Assembly: GCF_001874645.1 (NCBI RefSeq)
Contig: NZ_CP017886.1
Location: forward strand, 4,214,001-4,278,000
Direction: 5' to 3'
DNA length: 64,000 nucleotides
From: Pseudomonas frederiksbergensis
GTDB taxonomy: Bacteria > Pseudomonadota > Gammaproteobacteria > Pseudomonadales > Pseudomonadaceae
Every line of letters starts with the position of its first letter. The stretch's first letter is position 1. Positions 37,727 to 48,454 of this stretch are shown here, piece after piece. Below the pieces are notes generated by a model. That model was not told the DNA's origin. It did no database searches and saw only the letters and a list, made by a program, of their open reading frames with translations. The position numbers and the translations under genes were made by a program.

Positions 37727-39103
37727 TCAGCACTCGATAATGTTGACCGCCAAACCGCCACGGGCGGTTTCCTTGTATTTGCTTTTCATGTCGGCGCCGG
37801 TCTGGCGCATGGTACGGATGACCTTGTCGAGGGAGACGAAATGCTGACCATCGCCGCGCAGGGCCATGCGCACCGCATTGATGGCTTTCACCGAGCCCAT
37901 TGCATTGCGCTCGATGCACGGTACTTGCACCAGCCCGCCAATCGGGTCGCAGGTCAGGCCGAGGTTGTGTTCCATGCCGATCTCGGCGGCGTTTTCGACT
38001 TGCTGCACGGTGCCGCCGAGCACTTCACACAAAGCGCCAGCGGCCATGGAACAGGCCACGCCAACCTCGCCCTGACAGCCGACTTCGGCGCCGGAAATCG
38101 AAGCGTTTTCCTTGTACAGAATGCCAATGGCGGCGGCGGTGAGCAGGAATCGCACCACGCCGTCTTCGTTGGCGCCGGCAATGAAGCGCATGTAGTAATG
38201 CAACACCGCCGGGACGATCCCGGCCGCGCCATTGGTCGGTGCAGTGACCACACGACCGCCGTTGGCGTTTTCTTCGTTGACCGCCAGCGCATACAGGTTG
38301 ACCCAGTCGAGCACCGACAACGGATCGCGCAGCGATGATTCCGGGTTCTTGCACAGTTGCCGATGCAGCGCCGCCGCACGACGTTTGACCTTCAAGCCGC
38401 CGGGCAGAATCCCTTCGTTACGGCAGCCCGCGGCGACGCAGTCTTGCATCACTTGCCAGATTTTCAGCAGGCCGGCGCGGGTTTCCGCTTCCGGGCGCCA
38501 GGCGCTTTCGTTGGTCAGCATCACCTGGCTGATGGACAGCCCGTAAGTGGCGCAATGACCGAGCAGGTCCTTGGCGCTTTTGAACGGGAAGGTCAGCGGC
38601 GTTGCATCCTCGACGATGCGGTCGGCGCCGGCAGCGTCTTCGTCGACCACAAAGCCGCCACCGACCGAGTAATACTCGCGGCTGCGGATCTGGATACCGG
38701 CGGCGTCAAAGGCGCGGAAGATCATGCCGTTGGGGTGATAGGCCAATGGCTTGCGGATCATCGCCAGGTGGAGTTTTTCGTTGAAATCGATGGTGTGCTC
38801 ACCGAGCAGGTTCAAGCGACCGCTGCTGCGAATCTCCAGCAGGCGGGCGGCGATGTTTTCGGTGTTCACGGTGTCCGGGTGTTCACCTTCCAGGCCCAGC
38901 AGCACAGCCTTGTCGCTGCCGTGGCCTTTGCCGGTGGCGCCGAGCGAGCCGTAGAGCTCGACTTTGACGCAGGTGGTTGCCGCCAGCAGGTTTTCACGAC
39001 GCAGGCCTTCGACGAAGCGCGCAGCGGCGCGCATCGGGCCGACGGTGTGGGAGCTGGAGGGACCGATGCCAATCTTGAACAGGTCGAACACGCTTAACGA
39101 CAT
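37727..39103 (-). CDS. sdaA: L-serine ammonia-lyase (serine dehydratase)
   Basis: A 458-residue iron-sulphur L-serine deaminase, giving pyruvate and ammonia. Start [20 protein letters not shown] at 39103; the SSSHT motif is diagnostic. The C-terminal alpha domain has conserved Cys in CEVLGGT.., GLTCDPI and VPCIERNA that bind the 4Fe-4S cluster. Placed between gcvP and gcvT: glycine cleavage with serine formation and then serine deamination makes a route from glycine to pyruvate. Confidence 0.95.
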   Translation of the reverse strand: MSLSVFDLFKIGIGPSSSHTVGPMRAAARFVEGLRRENLLAATTCVKVELYGSLGATGKGHGSDKAVLLGLEGEHPDTVNTENIAARLLEIRSSGRLNLLGEHTIDFNEKLHLAMIRKPLAYHPNGMIFRAFDAAGIQIRSREYYSVGGGFVVDEDAAGADRIVEDATPLTFPFKSAKDLLGHCATYGLSISQVMLTNESAWRPEAETRAGLLKIWQVMQDCVAAGCRNEGILPGGLKVKRRAAALHRQLCKNPESSLRDPLSVLDWVNLYALAVNEENANGGRVVTAPTNGAAGIVPAVLHYYMRFIAGANEDGVVRFLLTAAAIGILYKENASISGAEVGCQGEVGVACSMAAGALCEVLGGTVQQVENAAEIGMEHNLGLTCDPIGGLVQVPCIERNAMGSVKAINAVRMALRGDGQHFVSLDKVIRTMRQTGADMKSKYKETARGGLAVNIIEC

Positions 39104-39207
39104 GGTTGTTCTCCGGTTTCTTGTTATTGGCCTAACTATTGGGAGATGCACCCCGTAGGAGGAATGCGCTGTTCTCGAAAAGGGCGAGTAAACCCGCCCC
39201 CTCTAGA

Positions 39208-42057
39208 TCAAGCGTAGCTTTCGATCGACGGGCAGGCGCAGATCAGGTTGCGGTCGCCGAATACGTTGTCGACCCGGCCGACCGGTGGCCAGTACTTGCC
39301 TTCGATCAACGACGCCACCGGATACACCGCTTGCTCACGGCTGTACGGGTGCGTCCACTCGCCAACGATTTCCGCTGCCGTGTGCGGCGCGTTTTTCAGT
39401 GGGTTGTCGTCCTTGTCCAGGGTGCCGTTTTCCACTGCGCGGATTTCTTCGCGAATGCGGATCATGGCGTCGCAGAAGCGGTCCAGCTCTTCCTTGGATT
39501 CGCTTTCGGTCGGCTCGATCATCAGCGTGCCGGCCACCGGGAACGACATGGTTGGCGCATGGAAACCGAAGTCGATCAGGCGCTTGGCAACGTCATCGAC
39601 GCTGATGCCGCTGCTGTCTTTCAGCGGGCGCAGGTCGAGGATGCATTCGTGGGCAACCAGACCGTTGCTGCCGGTGTAGAGCACTGGGTAGTGTTCTTCG
39701 AGGCGACGGGATATGTAGTTGGCATTGAGGATCGCCAATTGCGAAGCCCGCTTGAGGCCAGCGCCACCCATCATGCGGATGTACATCCAGGTGATCGGCA
39801 GAATGCTCGCGCTGCCAAACGGTGCTGCGCAGACCGCGCCCTCCTTGCGCTCCATGGCCGCGTGCCCCGGCAGGAACGGCGTCAGGTGCGATTTCACGCC
39901 AATCGGGCCGACGCCCGGGCCGCCACCACCGTGCGGGATGCAGAAGGTTTTGTGCAGGTTCAGGTGGGACACGTCGCCGCCGAACTTGCCCGGTGCGCAG
40001 AGGCCGACCATCGCGTTCATGTTGGCGCCGTCGATGTACACCTGACCGCCGTTGTCATGAATGATCCCGCAGATTTCGCGGATGCCTTCTTCGAACACGC
40101 CGTGGGTCGACGGGTAAGTGATCATCAGCGCGGCGAGGTGTTCGCGGTGCTCGATGGCTTTGGCGCGCAGGTCCTCGATGTCGACGTTGCCGCGAGCATC
40201 GCACGCGGTCACGACCACGCGCATGCCGGCCATGTTGGCGGTGGCCGGGTTGGTGCCGTGGGCCGACGACGGGATCAGGCAGATGTCACGGCGCTCTTCG
40301 CCACGGCTCTGGTGGTAGGCACGGATCGCCAACAAGCCGGCGTATTCACCTTGGGAACCGGCGTTCGGTTGCAGCGAGATCGCGTCGTAACCGGTGGCGG
40401 CGCAGAGCATCGCTTCCAGTTCGTCAGTCAGTTGCTGGTAACCGGCGCTTTGTGCAGGCGGAGCGAACGGGTGCAGGGCGCCGAATTCGGCCCAGGTCAC
40501 CGGGATCATTTCGCTGGCGGCGTTGAGTTTCATGGTGCACGAACCCAGCGGGATCATGGTGCGATCCAGTGCCAGGTCCTTGTCGGCGAGCTTGCGCAGG
40601 TAGCGCATCAGCTCGGTTTCCGAATGATAACGGTTGAACACCGGGTGGCTGAGGATCGCCGACTGGCGTACCAGCGTGGCCGGGATGCGGCTTTCGACCG
40701 AGGCGGCCAGTGCTGCGAAATCGGGCAGGGCTTTGCCGTCAGCCAGCAGGCTCCACAGGGTTTCGATATCGGCCTGGCGGGTGGTTTCGTCCAGCGACAG
40801 ACCCAAGCGCTCACCATCGACGACACGCAGGTTGATGCGCTGGGTGCGGGCCTTGTCGTGCAGGGCGGCGGTGTTGGCGCCAGTGGCCAGCGTCAGGGTG
40901 TCGAAGAAGTGTTCTTGCTCAACCGCGAGACCCAGTGCGCTCAAGCCGTTGGCGAGAATCGCGGTCAGGTGATGGATGCGGTTGGCGATCTGCTTCAAGC
41001 CTTTAGGACCGTGATACACGGCGTACATGCTGGCGATGTTGGCGAGCAGTACTTGGGCGGTGCAGATGTTGCTGGTGGCTTTCTCGCGGCGGATATGTTG
41101 CTCGCGAGTCTGCATCGCCAGGCGCAGGGCCGGCTTGCCGAAACGGTCCACGGACACACCGACCAGACGGCCCGGCATGTCGCGTTTGAACGCATCTTTG
41201 GTGGAGAAGTAGGCCGCGTGTGGGCCACCGAAGCCCAGCGGCACGCCGAAGCGTTGGGCGCTGCCGATGGCCACGTCGGCGCCGAACTCACCCGGCGGGG
41301 TCAACACGGTCAGGGCCAGCAGGTCGGCGGCCACCGCGACCAGCGCATTGGCAGTGTGGAAGCGTTCGGTCAGTTCGCGGTAGTCGAACAGGTCGCCGTT
41401 GCTCGCCGGGTATTGCAGCAGAGCGCCGAAGAACGCGCTGACATCCGTCAGTTCGCGCTCGTCGCCCACCACCACGTCAATCCCCAACGGCTCGGCACGG
41501 GTGCGCAGCACGTCGAGGGTTTGCGGGTGGCAATGAACGGAGGCGAAGAAGGCGTGGCTGGCTTTGTTTTTGCTCAGGCGTTTGCAGAAGGTCATGGCTT
41601 CGGCAGCGGCGGTGGCTTCGTCGAGCAGAGACGCGTTGGCGATCGGCAGGCCGGTCAGGTCGCTGATCAGGGTCTGGAAGTTCAGCAGCGCTTCCAGGCG
41701 GCCCTGGGAAATTTCTGGCTGGTACGGGGTGTAGGCGGTGTACCAGGCCGGGTTTTCCAGCAGGTTGCGCAGGATCGGCGACGGCGTGTGGCAGTTGTAG
41801 TAGCCCTGGCCGATGTAGGTCTTGAACAGCTGGTTCTTCGCGGCGATGGCTTTGATCGAGGCCAGGGCCTCGGCTTCGCTCAAACCGTCTTCCAGTCCGA
41901 GCACGCTGGTGCCTTTGATGCTGTCGGGGATAACGCTGGCGCTCAGGGCTTCCAGGGAATCAAAGCCCAGGCTGTTGAGCATGGCTTGCTCATCACCCGA
42001 ACGCGGGCCGATGTGGCGCGCGATGAATTCGTTGGCGGTGCTTAGATTGATAGTCAT
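39208..42057 (-). CDS. gcvP: Glycine dehydrogenase (decarboxylating), P protein
   Basis: A 949-residue PLP enzyme of the glycine cleavage system, homodimeric type in one chain. Start [19 protein letters not shown], with AGGAG upstream. The PLP lysine is in [18 protein letters not shown]; the N-terminal half is a catalytically silent duplicate. [25 protein letters not shown] sequence ([15 protein letters not shown]) is typical. Ends 105 bases before sdaA. In P. aeruginosa a glyA copy lies in this gap, which is absent here. Confidence 0.96.
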   Translation of the reverse strand: MTINLSTANEFIARHIGPRSGDEQAMLNSLGFDSLEALSASVIPDSIKGTSVLGLEDGLSEAEALASIKAIAAKNQLFKTYIGQGYYNCHTPSPILRNLLENPAWYTAYTPYQPEISQGRLEALLNFQTLISDLTGLPIANASLLDEATAAAEAMTFCKRLSKNKASHAFFASVHCHPQTLDVLRTRAEPLGIDVVVGDERELTDVSAFFGALLQYPASNGDLFDYRELTERFHTANALVAVAADLLALTVLTPPGEFGADVAIGSAQRFGVPLGFGGPHAAYFSTKDAFKRDMPGRLVGVSVDRFGKPALRLAMQTREQHIRREKATSNICTAQVLLANIASMYAVYHGPKGLKQIANRIHHLTAILANGLSALGLAVEQEHFFDTLTLATGANTAALHDKARTQRINLRVVDGERLGLSLDETTRQADIETLWSLLADGKALPDFAALAASVESRIPATLVRQSAILSHPVFNRYHSETELMRYLRKLADKDLALDRTMIPLGSCTMKLNAASEMIPVTWAEFGALHPFAPPAQSAGYQQLTDELEAMLCAATGYDAISLQPNAGSQGEYAGLLAIRAYHQSRGEERRDICLIPSSAHGTNPATANMAGMRVVVTACDARGNVDIEDLRAKAIEHREHLAALMITYPSTHGVFEEGIREICGIIHDNGGQVYIDGANMNAMVGLCAPGKFGGDVSHLNLHKTFCIPHGGGGPGVGPIGVKSHLTPFLPGHAAMERKEGAVCAAPFGSASILPITWMYIRMMGGAGLKRASQLAILNANYISRRLEEHYPVLYTGSNGLVAHECILDLRPLKDSSGISVDDVAKRLIDFGFHAPTMSFPVAGTLMIEPTESESKEELDRFCDAMIRIREEIRAVENGTLDKDDNPLKNAPHTAAEIVGEWTHPYSREQAVYPVASLIEGKYWPPVGRVDNVFGDRNLICACPSIESYA

Positions 42058-42066
42058 GGCGGCTCC

Positions 42067-42450
42067 TCAGGCTTCGGCGTTGGCTTTGATCAGGCGGTCG
42101 TAAGCGTCCTGATCCAGCAGTTGGCCGACAGCCGAGGCGTCGGTTGGCTGGAAGCGGAAGAACCAGCCTTCACCCAGCGGATCTTCGTTGACCAGTTCCG
42201 GACTGCTTTCCAGCGCCGGGTTGGTTTCAACTACCTCACCGTCCAATGGCATGTACACGCCGCTGGCAGCCTTTACCGACTCGACGGTGGCGGCTTCGGC
42301 GCCTTTGTCGTAGGACTGCAGTTCTGGCAGTTGCACATAGACCACGTCGCCCAGGGCATTCTGTGCGAAGGCGGTGATGCCGACCGTAACGCTGCCGTCA
42401 GCTTCGGTGCGCAGCCATTCGTGATCTTCAGTAAAACGCAACTCGCTCAT
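42067..42450 (-). CDS. gcvH: Glycine cleavage system H protein
   Basis: A 127-residue lipoyl carrier protein. The lipoylated Lys is in VESVKAASGVYMPLDG. First gene of the operon, nine bases ahead of gcvP. The upstream region carries a sigma-54-type promoter and repeated palindromes for the neighbouring GcsR. Confidence 0.96.
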   Translation of the reverse strand: MSELRFTEDHEWLRTEADGSVTVGITAFAQNALGDVVYVQLPELQSYDKGAEAATVESVKAASGVYMPLDGEVVETNPALESSPELVNEDPLGEGWFFRFQPTDASAVGQLLDQDAYDRLIKANAEA

Positions 42451-42528
42451 GGAAACTCCTCAGGGGCCAGACTCGTCTGGTGGACGCGATTGAATGCTCG
42501 TGCAAGGCAGAGCTGAATGGTCAGATGC

Positions 42529-42547
42529 TTAGCAAGAACGCGGCCAA
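42529..42547 (-). promoter_or_regulatory. Sigma-54 (-24/-12) promoter of gcvH
   Basis: Minus strand reads TTGGCCGCGTTCTTGCTAA: GG, ten bases, GC, agreeing well with TGGCAC-N5-TTGCW. Predicted start near 42520, about 70 bases before gcvH. The activator gene next door has the GAFTGA loop that contacts sigma-54. Confidence 0.82.
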
Positions 42548-42610
42548 CGTTTTTTATTCGTTATAAATCAATAGGTTGTGATTTGTTGTAGGTGAGATGA
42601 ATCATTCGGC

Positions 42611-42728
42611 TGTAGCGAAATCGCTACAGCTTGAGGCGTGTAAAAAAGCCTATGGGGATCAAAGCCTTGCGTAGCGCTGTTTAATCGAGGGTGTAGCGAA
42701 ATCGTTCCGCTGTAGCGCTTTCAGTACA
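42611..42728. promoter_or_regulatory. Three GcsR-type operator sites upstream of gcvH
   Basis: Three 18-base dyads with a common TGTAGCG half: TGTAGCG-AAAT-CGCTACA (42611-42628), TGTAGCG-AAAT-CGTTCCG (42692-42709) and TGTAGCG-CTTT-CAGTACA (42711-42728). The last two lie one base apart. They are 65-185 bases upstream of the -24 element, as enhancer sites should be. The reported P. aeruginosa GcsR sites have the same layout (tandem TGTAACG-N4-CGTTCCG, as I recall). Confidence 0.8.
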
Positions 42729-42904
42729 GATGGAGGTCGTTTTCAGAAAGCAGGCGCCACGATTTTGAATGGAAAACCCGACCCTGTAGGAGCTGCCGAA
42801 GGTTCGGGCCGCGTTCGGACGATCTTGTCCCAGGCACCGCAAAACCAAAGTCAAAAGATCGCAGCCTGCGGGGGGGGGCGTACATCGGCGAATTGCTGGG
42901 GCGG
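42729..42904. repeat. REP doublet with an interrupted right arm
   Basis: Left arm GTAGGAGCTGCCGAAGG (42786-42802), then TTCGGACGATCTT, and right arm AAAAGATCGCAGCCTGCG (42853-42870). The right arm breaks off in a run of nine G (42870-42878) where GGCAGCTCCTAC is expected. No gene in this stretch between the operator sites and the gcsR stop. Confidence 0.75.
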
Positions 42905-44413
42905 TCAGGGCTTATTGGGAATGCCGTACTTGCGCAATCGATGGGCGATGGCGGTGTGGGAGGTTTGCAGGCGGCTGGCCAGTTGGCGGGTCGAGGGATA
43001 GTTGACGTAGAGCTTTTCCAGCAGGGTTTTCTCGAACGCTTCCACGGCCTGCTCAAGGCTGTCGACATCCACGTCGCTTTCGCGCGCCACCGAGGTGCCG
43101 GCAATGTCCAGGTCGCCGATGTCCACCAGGCTGCTTTCGCAAATGGCCGCGGCGCGGAAGATCACGTTCTGCAATTGCCGCACATTGCCCGGCCAGCGGT
43201 TGCCGAGCAGGGCCGGGTAAGTGCCGGGCGCCAAACGACAGACCGGGCGCTGGATTTGTGCGCAAGCCTGTTGCATGAAGTAGCGTGCCAGCAACAGGAT
43301 GTCCTGACCGCGCTCACGCAACGGCGGGACTTCGACGTTGAGCACGTTGAGGCGGTAGAACAGGTCTTCACGGAACGCGCCTTCGCTGACCATTTTTTCC
43401 AGGTTGCGGTGGGTCGCGCTGAGGATCCGCACGTTGACCTTGACCTCGCGATCGCCACCGACCCGACGGAAGCTGCCATCGTTGAGGAAACGTAACAGTT
43501 TGGCCTGCAAGTACGGCGACATTTCGCCGATCTCGTCGAGGAACACCGTGCCCTGGTTGGCCAGTTCCATCAGGCCTGGCTTGCCGCCACGTTGAGCGCC
43601 GGTGAACGCACCGGGTGCGTAGCCGAACAGCTCGCTTTCGGCGAGGTTCTCCGGCAATGCTGCACAGTTCAACGCCAGAAACGGCGCGCTGTGTCGGGCG
43701 CTGATCGCATGGCAGGCGCGGGCCACCAGCTCTTTACCGGTGCCGGTTTCACCCTGGATCAGTAGCGGAGCATCGAGCGCCGCCACCCGCTGCGCCCGCG
43801 CCTTGAGGGTGCGAATCGCCGGGGATTCACCGAGCAACGCATCGAAGCCTTCGGCATGATCGTGGTGCAGCGCCGACAGTTGTTCACCGATGCGGTTGGG
43901 TTGATACAGGGTCAGCAGGGCGCCGGCGTCGGTGATGGGCGTGGCGTCCAGCAGCAAGGTCTGGCCGTTGACGGTGATCTCGCGCAGCGGCAGACGGAAG
44001 CCGTTTTCCAACAGTGTTTCCAGCAGCGCCGGGTCGGCGAACAGCTCGGCGACGCTTTCCCCGGCCGGTTCACGACCGTACAAGGCGATCAGTGCCGGGT
44101 TGGCCAGCAACACGTTGCCGGCGCTATCGAGCGCCAGCACCGGGTCGGTCATCGCAGCCAGCAGCGCATCGAGTTGCAGGTGCCGACGCTGGCCGGGAAG
44201 GATGTCGACCACCGTCACCGCCTGCACGCCGCGCACACTGAACAGTGCATCGCGCAGCTCTTCGAGCACTTGCGGGCTGAGGGTCGGCGCGTCGATGTAA
44301 ACGTTCGGCGGGACCATTTCCACCGCATCCAGATTGAGATTGCGCCCGCCGAGCAAGGCCAGGACTTCCTGGGTGATACCGACGCGGTCGATGAAGCTGA
44401 CGTGGATACGCAT
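42905..44413 (-). CDS. gcsR: Sigma-54-dependent regulator GcsR (TyrR-like)
   Basis: A 502-residue enhancer-binding protein. N-terminal ACT domain (about 1-70, MRIHVSFIDRVGITQEVLAL) for an amino-acid ligand; PAS domain (about 78-170); AAA+ core with Walker A GETGTGKE (221-228) and the sigma-54 contact loop GAFTGA (268-273, in ELFGYAPGAFTGA); C-terminal TyrR-type helix-turn-helix (about 472-500, TRQLASRLQTSHTAIAHRLRK). The architecture and position match P. aeruginosa GcsR (PA2449), which activates gcvH2-gcvP2-glyA2-sdaA-gcvT2 in response to glycine. The sister family member is PhhR, but the gcv neighbourhood favours GcsR. Confidence 0.9.
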   Translation of the reverse strand: MRIHVSFIDRVGITQEVLALLGGRNLNLDAVEMVPPNVYIDAPTLSPQVLEELRDALFSVRGVQAVTVVDILPGQRRHLQLDALLAAMTDPVLALDSAGNVLLANPALIALYGREPAGESVAELFADPALLETLLENGFRLPLREITVNGQTLLLDATPITDAGALLTLYQPNRIGEQLSALHHDHAEGFDALLGESPAIRTLKARAQRVAALDAPLLIQGETGTGKELVARACHAISARHSAPFLALNCAALPENLAESELFGYAPGAFTGAQRGGKPGLMELANQGTVFLDEIGEMSPYLQAKLLRFLNDGSFRRVGGDREVKVNVRILSATHRNLEKMVSEGAFREDLFYRLNVLNVEVPPLRERGQDILLLARYFMQQACAQIQRPVCRLAPGTYPALLGNRWPGNVRQLQNVIFRAAAICESSLVDIGDLDIAGTSVARESDVDVDSLEQAVEAFEKTLLEKLYVNYPSTRQLASRLQTSHTAIAHRLRKYGIPNKP

Positions 44414-44499
44414 GGGGCGGTTCAGTGTTCTGGAGTGCGGAGGGTGGCAGTATGCCTTGGGGCGGGGTTGGAGGTGAAATCGGTAATGGGGAATGCCCG

Positions 44500-44542
44500 A
44501 AAAGATCGTCCGAAGGCTCGGGCCGCGTTCGGACGATCTTTT
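44500..44542. repeat. REP-like inverted repeat, GATCGTCCGAA type
   Basis: Perfect 15-base arms AAAAGATCGTCCGAA (44500-44514) and TTCGGACGATCTTTT (44528-44542) with 13-base loop GGCTCGGGCCGCG. The same right half (GGGCCGCGTTCGGACGATCTT) occurs at 42806-42826 on the other side of gcsR. Lies between gcsR and the DUF5064 gene. Confidence 0.8.
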
Positions 44543-44556
44543 GATCTTTCAAGGGA

Positions 44557-44916
44557 TTATTCCAGGTGTTCGGGTTTCACCGGGTCACCGGATTTGACGT
44601 GCAGTTGTGCGCGTACGTCTTCGAACATTTCGTCGTAGTACTTGTGCAGCGAGCCGATGCTGGCGGTTTTCGGCATGCCGTATTTCTGTGCAATGCGCGT
44701 GGCGTGTCGGGCAAAGTCGAAGGCCTGGTCCTTGGGCAGGAAGAATTCTTCCTTCAGGTCCTTGCCCTCGATCGAGCCATGCAGCTTGAAGAGCATGCCT
44801 TTGCCTTCCTTGGGGTCTGTGGTGACTTCATAGTCAATGCACAGGTTGTAGCTGAAGTCGTCCTTGTTCAGCGCGTGGCGCTCGATGTGCAAGTGACCGG
44901 GCTCAAATATGGCCAT
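44557..44916 (-). CDS. DUF5064 family protein
   Basis: A 119-residue soluble protein recognised as the Pseudomonas DUF5064 family (MAIFEPGHLHIERHAL...). Start at the ATG at 44914-44916, which has AGGAG on the minus strand just upstream; an ATG seven codons earlier is less likely. Contains FKLHGSIEGKDLKEEFFLPKDQ and an acidic C-terminus; no catalytic motif is known. It follows arcC with about 60 bases in between on the same strand, so it may be at the tail of the arc operon. Confidence 0.8.
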   Translation of the reverse strand: MAIFEPGHLHIERHALNKDDFSYNLCIDYEVTTDPKEGKGMLFKLHGSIEGKDLKEEFFLPKDQAFDFARHATRIAQKYGMPKTASIGSLHKYYDEMFEDVRAQLHVKSGDPVKPEHLE

Positions 44917-44975
44917 GGGCGTCTCCTTCAAAGGCATTGAAGCGGGGCAGGCATGGGGCCTGCCCCGGCTGTTTT

Positions 44976-45905
44976 TTACAGGTAGGTGATACCAGGTTTA
45001 GCCGTGCTGATACGGGTGCCGGCCTTCCCCTGGACGATCGCTTCGATGTCCGAGAGTGAACCGATCACTGCAACTTTGCCAGTGTTGCGGGCGAAATCGC
45101 AGGCGGCCTGGACTTTCGGGCCCATGGAGCCGGCCGCGAAGCCGAGCTTTTCGATGTCGTCTGGGTGGGCCTGGGCGATGGCTTTCTGGGTCGGCTTGCC
45201 GAAGTCGATAAATGCGGCGTTGACGTCGGTGGCGATCACCAGCAAGTCACTTTCAAGCTGTTCGGCCAGCAGCGCCGAGCACAGGTCCTTGTCGATCACC
45301 GCTTCCACGCCTTTGAGCTTGCGGTGCTCGTCGTACATCGTCGGGATGCCGCCGCCGCCCGCGCAGATCACGATGCTGCCTTTGTCCAGCAGCCACTTGA
45401 TCGGGCGGATTTCGAAGATGCGCTTGGGTTTCGGGCTGGCCACCACACGGCGGAACTTGTCGCCGTCGGGGGCGATGGCCCAACCTTTTTCGGCGGCCAG
45501 CGCTTCGGCTTCGGCCTTGGAGTAAACCGGGCCGATGGGTTTGGTCGGGTTCTGGAACGCCGGGTCCCTGGCGTCGACTTCAACCTGGGTCAGCAGCGTC
45601 GCGAACGGCACCTCGAAGTCCAGCAGGTTGCCCAGTTCCTGTTCGATGATGTAGCCGATCATGCCTTCGGTTTCGGCACCGAGCACGTCCAGCGGGTAAG
45701 GGGAAACCTGGGTGTAGGCCGCCGCTTGCAGCGACAGCAGACCGACTTGCGGGCCATTGCCGTGAGCGATCACCAGTTGATTGCCGGGATGGATTTTGGC
45801 GATCTGTTCGGTGGCGATCCGGATATTGGCGCGTTGATTGTCCGCGGTCATGGGTTCACCACGGCGGAGCAGGGCGTTACCGCCCAGTGCAACGACGATA
45901 CGCAT
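44976..45905 (-). CDS. arcC: Carbamate kinase
   Basis: A 309-residue kinase, last enzyme of the arginine deiminase pathway, making ATP from carbamoyl phosphate and [22 protein letters not shown] is the family start; [20 protein letters not shown] and [16 protein letters not shown] motifs follow. Member of arcDABC. Confidence 0.96.
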   Translation of the reverse strand: MRIVVALGGNALLRRGEPMTADNQRANIRIATEQIAKIHPGNQLVIAHGNGPQVGLLSLQAAAYTQVSPYPLDVLGAETEGMIGYIIEQELGNLLDFEVPFATLLTQVEVDARDPAFQNPTKPIGPVYSKAEAEALAAEKGWAIAPDGDKFRRVVASPKPKRIFEIRPIKWLLDKGSIVICAGGGGIPTMYDEHRKLKGVEAVIDKDLCSALLAEQLESDLLVIATDVNAAFIDFGKPTQKAIAQAHPDDIEKLGFAAGSMGPKVQAACDFARNTGKVAVIGSLSDIEAIVQGKAGTRISTAKPGITYL

Positions 45906-45932
45906 AATGCAGTCCTTTCAGAGTTCGGTGAT

Positions 45933-46037
45933 CCCGTAGGAGCTGCCGAGTGAAACGAGGCTGCGATCTTTTTCCTGAGGACAGTTGAATCTCAAGAGCA
46001 AGATCAAAAGATCGCAGCCTGCGGCAGCTCCTACGGG
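45933..46037. repeat. REPIN (REP doublet) between arcB and arcC
   Basis: Inverted units CCCGTAGGAGCTGCCGAG...GCTGCGATCTTTTT (45933-45973) and AAAAGATCGCAGCCTGCGG...CTCCTACGGG (46006-46037). The spacer (…AATCTCAAGAGCAAGATC) is nearly the same as in the doublet at 55368-55458. It lies inside the arc operon, so may form an attenuating or mRNA-stabilising hairpin between arcB and arcC. Confidence 0.9.
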
Positions 46038-46070
46038 GTCAGTGGCGGTTCACGAAAAAGTGCTCAGCCG

Positions 46071-47081
46071 TTAGATATCCGCCAGTGCCGAGACCAGGAT
46101 CGCCTTGATGGTGTGCATGCGGTTTTCCGCTTGCTCGAAGGCGATGTTGGCGGGCGATTCGAAGACTTCCTCGGTCACTTCAACGCCGTTGGCCAGGTTC
46201 GGATAACGCGCCGCGATGTCTTTGCCGACCTTGGTTTCGCTGTTGTGGAACGCCGGCAGGCAATGCATGAATTTCACCCGCGGGTTGCCCGAGGCTTTCA
46301 TCATTTTGGCGTTGACCTGGTATGGCAGCAGTTGTTCGATACGCTCGTCCCACGCTTCGACCGGTTCACCCATCGACACCCAGATGTCGGTGTGGATGAA
46401 GTCCACGCCCTTGACTGCTTCTTTCGGGTCTTCGGTGATGGTGATGCGGGCACCACTTTCTTCGGCGAAGGCTTTGCACTGATCGATGAAGTCCTGATGG
46501 GGCCACAGCGCTTTCGGTGCGCCGATGCGCACGTCCATGCCGAGTTTGGCGCCGATCATCAGCAGCGAGTTGCCCATGTTGTAGCGGGCGTCACCGAGGT
46601 AGGCGTAGCTGATGTCATGCAGCGGCTTGTCGCTGTGCTCGCGCATGGTCAGGGTGTCGGCGATCATTTGGGTCGGGTGGAATTCGGCGGTCAGGCCGTT
46701 GAACACCGGCACGCCAGCGAACTTGGCCAGCTCTTCGACGATTTCCTGTTCGAAGCCACGGTACTCGATCGCATCGAACATCCGGCCCAGCACGCGGGCG
46801 GTGTCTTTCATGCTTTCCTTGTGGCCGATTTGCGACGACACCGGGTCGATGTAGGTGACGTGAGCGCCCTGGTCATGAGCCGCGACTTCGAAGGCGCAAC
46901 GGGTGCGGGTCGAAGTTTTTTCGAAGATCAGCGCAATGTTCTTGCCTTTGAGGTGCGGCTGTTCGGTGCCGGTGTACTTGGCGCGTTTCAGGTCGCGGGA
47001 CAGGTCCAGCAGGTAGTGCAGCTCGCGATTGGTGTGGTGCATCAAACTCAGCAGGCTGCGATTACGCATGTTAAAAGCCAT
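46071..47081 (-). CDS. arcB: Ornithine carbamoyltransferase, catabolic
   Basis: A 336-residue transcarbamoylase that in the deiminase pathway splits citrulline to ornithine and carbamoyl phosphate. Start [20 protein letters not shown] at 47081. Carbamoyl-phosphate motif [11 protein letters not shown], and ornithine/catalytic Cys motif FMHCLPAFH. Position between arcA and arcC marks it as the catabolic enzyme rather than biosynthetic ArgF. Confidence 0.96.
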   Translation of the reverse strand: MAFNMRNRSLLSLMHHTNRELHYLLDLSRDLKRAKYTGTEQPHLKGKNIALIFEKTSTRTRCAFEVAAHDQGAHVTYIDPVSSQIGHKESMKDTARVLGRMFDAIEYRGFEQEIVEELAKFAGVPVFNGLTAEFHPTQMIADTLTMREHSDKPLHDISYAYLGDARYNMGNSLLMIGAKLGMDVRIGAPKALWPHQDFIDQCKAFAEESGARITITEDPKEAVKGVDFIHTDIWVSMGEPVEAWDERIEQLLPYQVNAKMMKASGNPRVKFMHCLPAFHNSETKVGKDIAARYPNLANGVEVTEEVFESPANIAFEQAENRMHTIKAILVSALADI

Positions 47082-47151
47082 GATTGGATCTCCTTGGGTT
47101 TCGGTTATCCCCAAGGCCTGAGCTCTGTAAGCTTCGGCCAAGGTTTGAAAA

Positions 47152-48408
47152 TTAATAGTCGATTGGGTCGCGGATGATCGGGCAGGTCATGCAGTGGCCG
47201 CCGCCACGACCGCGGCCGAGTTCGCCGGCGCTGATGGTGATGACTTCGATCCCGGCCTTGCGCAGCAGGGTGTTGGTGTAGGTGTTGCGGTCGTAACCGA
47301 TCACCACGCCGGGTTCCACGGCCACCACGTTGTTGCCGTCATCCCACTGTTCGCGTTCGGCGGCGAAGCTGTTGCCGCCGGTTTCGACGACGCGCAGGGC
47401 CTTGAGGTTGAGCGCGGCGGCCACGGTGTCGAGGAAGCTGGTGTCTTCGCGGCGGATATCGATACCGCCCGGTTTGCTTTCGTCAGGGCGCAGGGTGAAG
47501 GCCACGATCTGGTTCACCACTTCCGGGAAAATCGTCACCAGGTCGCGGTCGCAGAAGCTGAACACGGTGTCCAGGTGCATCGCCGCGCGGGATTTCGGCA
47601 GGCCGGCAACGATCACCCGCTCGACCGCTTTGTGCTTGAACAGGTTCAGCGCCAGCTGGCCGATGGCTTGGCGGGACGAGCGTTCGCCCATGCCGATCAA
47701 TACCACGCCGTTACCGATAGGCATCACGTCGCCGCCTTCAAGCGTGGCGTTGCCGTGCTCTTGATCCGGGTCGCCGTACCAGACCTGGAAGTCGGCGTGG
47801 GTGAATTCCGGGTGGAACTTGTAGATGGCGCTGGCCAGCAGGGTTTCCTGACGGCGCGCCGGCCAGTACATCGGGTTCAGCGTGACGCCACCGTAGATCC
47901 AGCAGGTGGTGTCGCGGGTGAACTGGGTGTTCGGCAACGGCGGCAGAATGAAGCTGGAGTGGCCGAGGAAGTCGCGGAACATTTCGATAGTCTTGCCACC
48001 GAAGCTACTAGGCAGGTCATCGGCCGACACGCCGCCGATCAGGAACTCTGCGACCTTGCGCGGTTCCAGGCTGCGCAGCCAGGAACCGACTTCGTTGACC
48101 AGACCCAGACCCACCGAGTTGGCGGTGATCTTGCGCTCCAGGATCCAGTCCAGGGCTTCGGGGTTGGCGACGATGTCGGTCAGCAGGTTGTGCATTTCCA
48201 GCACATCGATATCACGTTCACGCATTTTGGTGACGAAGTCGAAATGGTCACGCTTGGCCTGGGCAACCCACAGCACATCATCGAAAAGCAGTTCGTCGCA
48301 GTTGTTCGGGGTCAGCCGCTGGTGAGCCAGGCCGGGGGAGCACACCATGACTTTGCGCAGTTTTCCGGCTTCGGAATGTACGCCGTACTTAACTTTTTCC
48401 GTGGTCAT
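47152..48408 (-). CDS. arcA: Arginine deiminase
   Basis: A 418-residue enzyme hydrolysing arginine to citrulline and ammonia. The nucleophilic Cys is in the C-terminal [34 protein letters not shown] and HLDTVFSF carry other active-site residues. Follows arcD by 46 bases. Provides ATP and ammonia when oxygen is lacking. Confidence 0.97.
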   Translation of the reverse strand: MTTEKVKYGVHSEAGKLRKVMVCSPGLAHQRLTPNNCDELLFDDVLWVAQAKRDHFDFVTKMRERDIDVLEMHNLLTDIVANPEALDWILERKITANSVGLGLVNEVGSWLRSLEPRKVAEFLIGGVSADDLPSSFGGKTIEMFRDFLGHSSFILPPLPNTQFTRDTTCWIYGGVTLNPMYWPARRQETLLASAIYKFHPEFTHADFQVWYGDPDQEHGNATLEGGDVMPIGNGVVLIGMGERSSRQAIGQLALNLFKHKAVERVIVAGLPKSRAAMHLDTVFSFCDRDLVTIFPEVVNQIVAFTLRPDESKPGGIDIRREDTSFLDTVAAALNLKALRVVETGGNSFAAEREQWDDGNNVVAVEPGVVIGYDRNTYTNTLLRKAGIEVITISAGELGRGRGGGHCMTCPIIRDPIDY

Positions 48409-48454
48409 TACAGATCCTCCAGGTCACAAAACAGTCGAGTGTTACACGCGGGTG

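Noticed and set aside
39139..42045. Open frame of over 960 codons on the plus strand across gcvP
   Set aside because: It mirrors gcvP in the opposite strand, a common effect of GC-rich third positions; its translation is rich in Arg/Val/Gln without a domain, while gcvP is a clear match.
42451..42904. Glycine riboswitch before gcvH
   Set aside because: No tandem aptamer fold seen; control is explained by the sigma-54 promoter and dyads.
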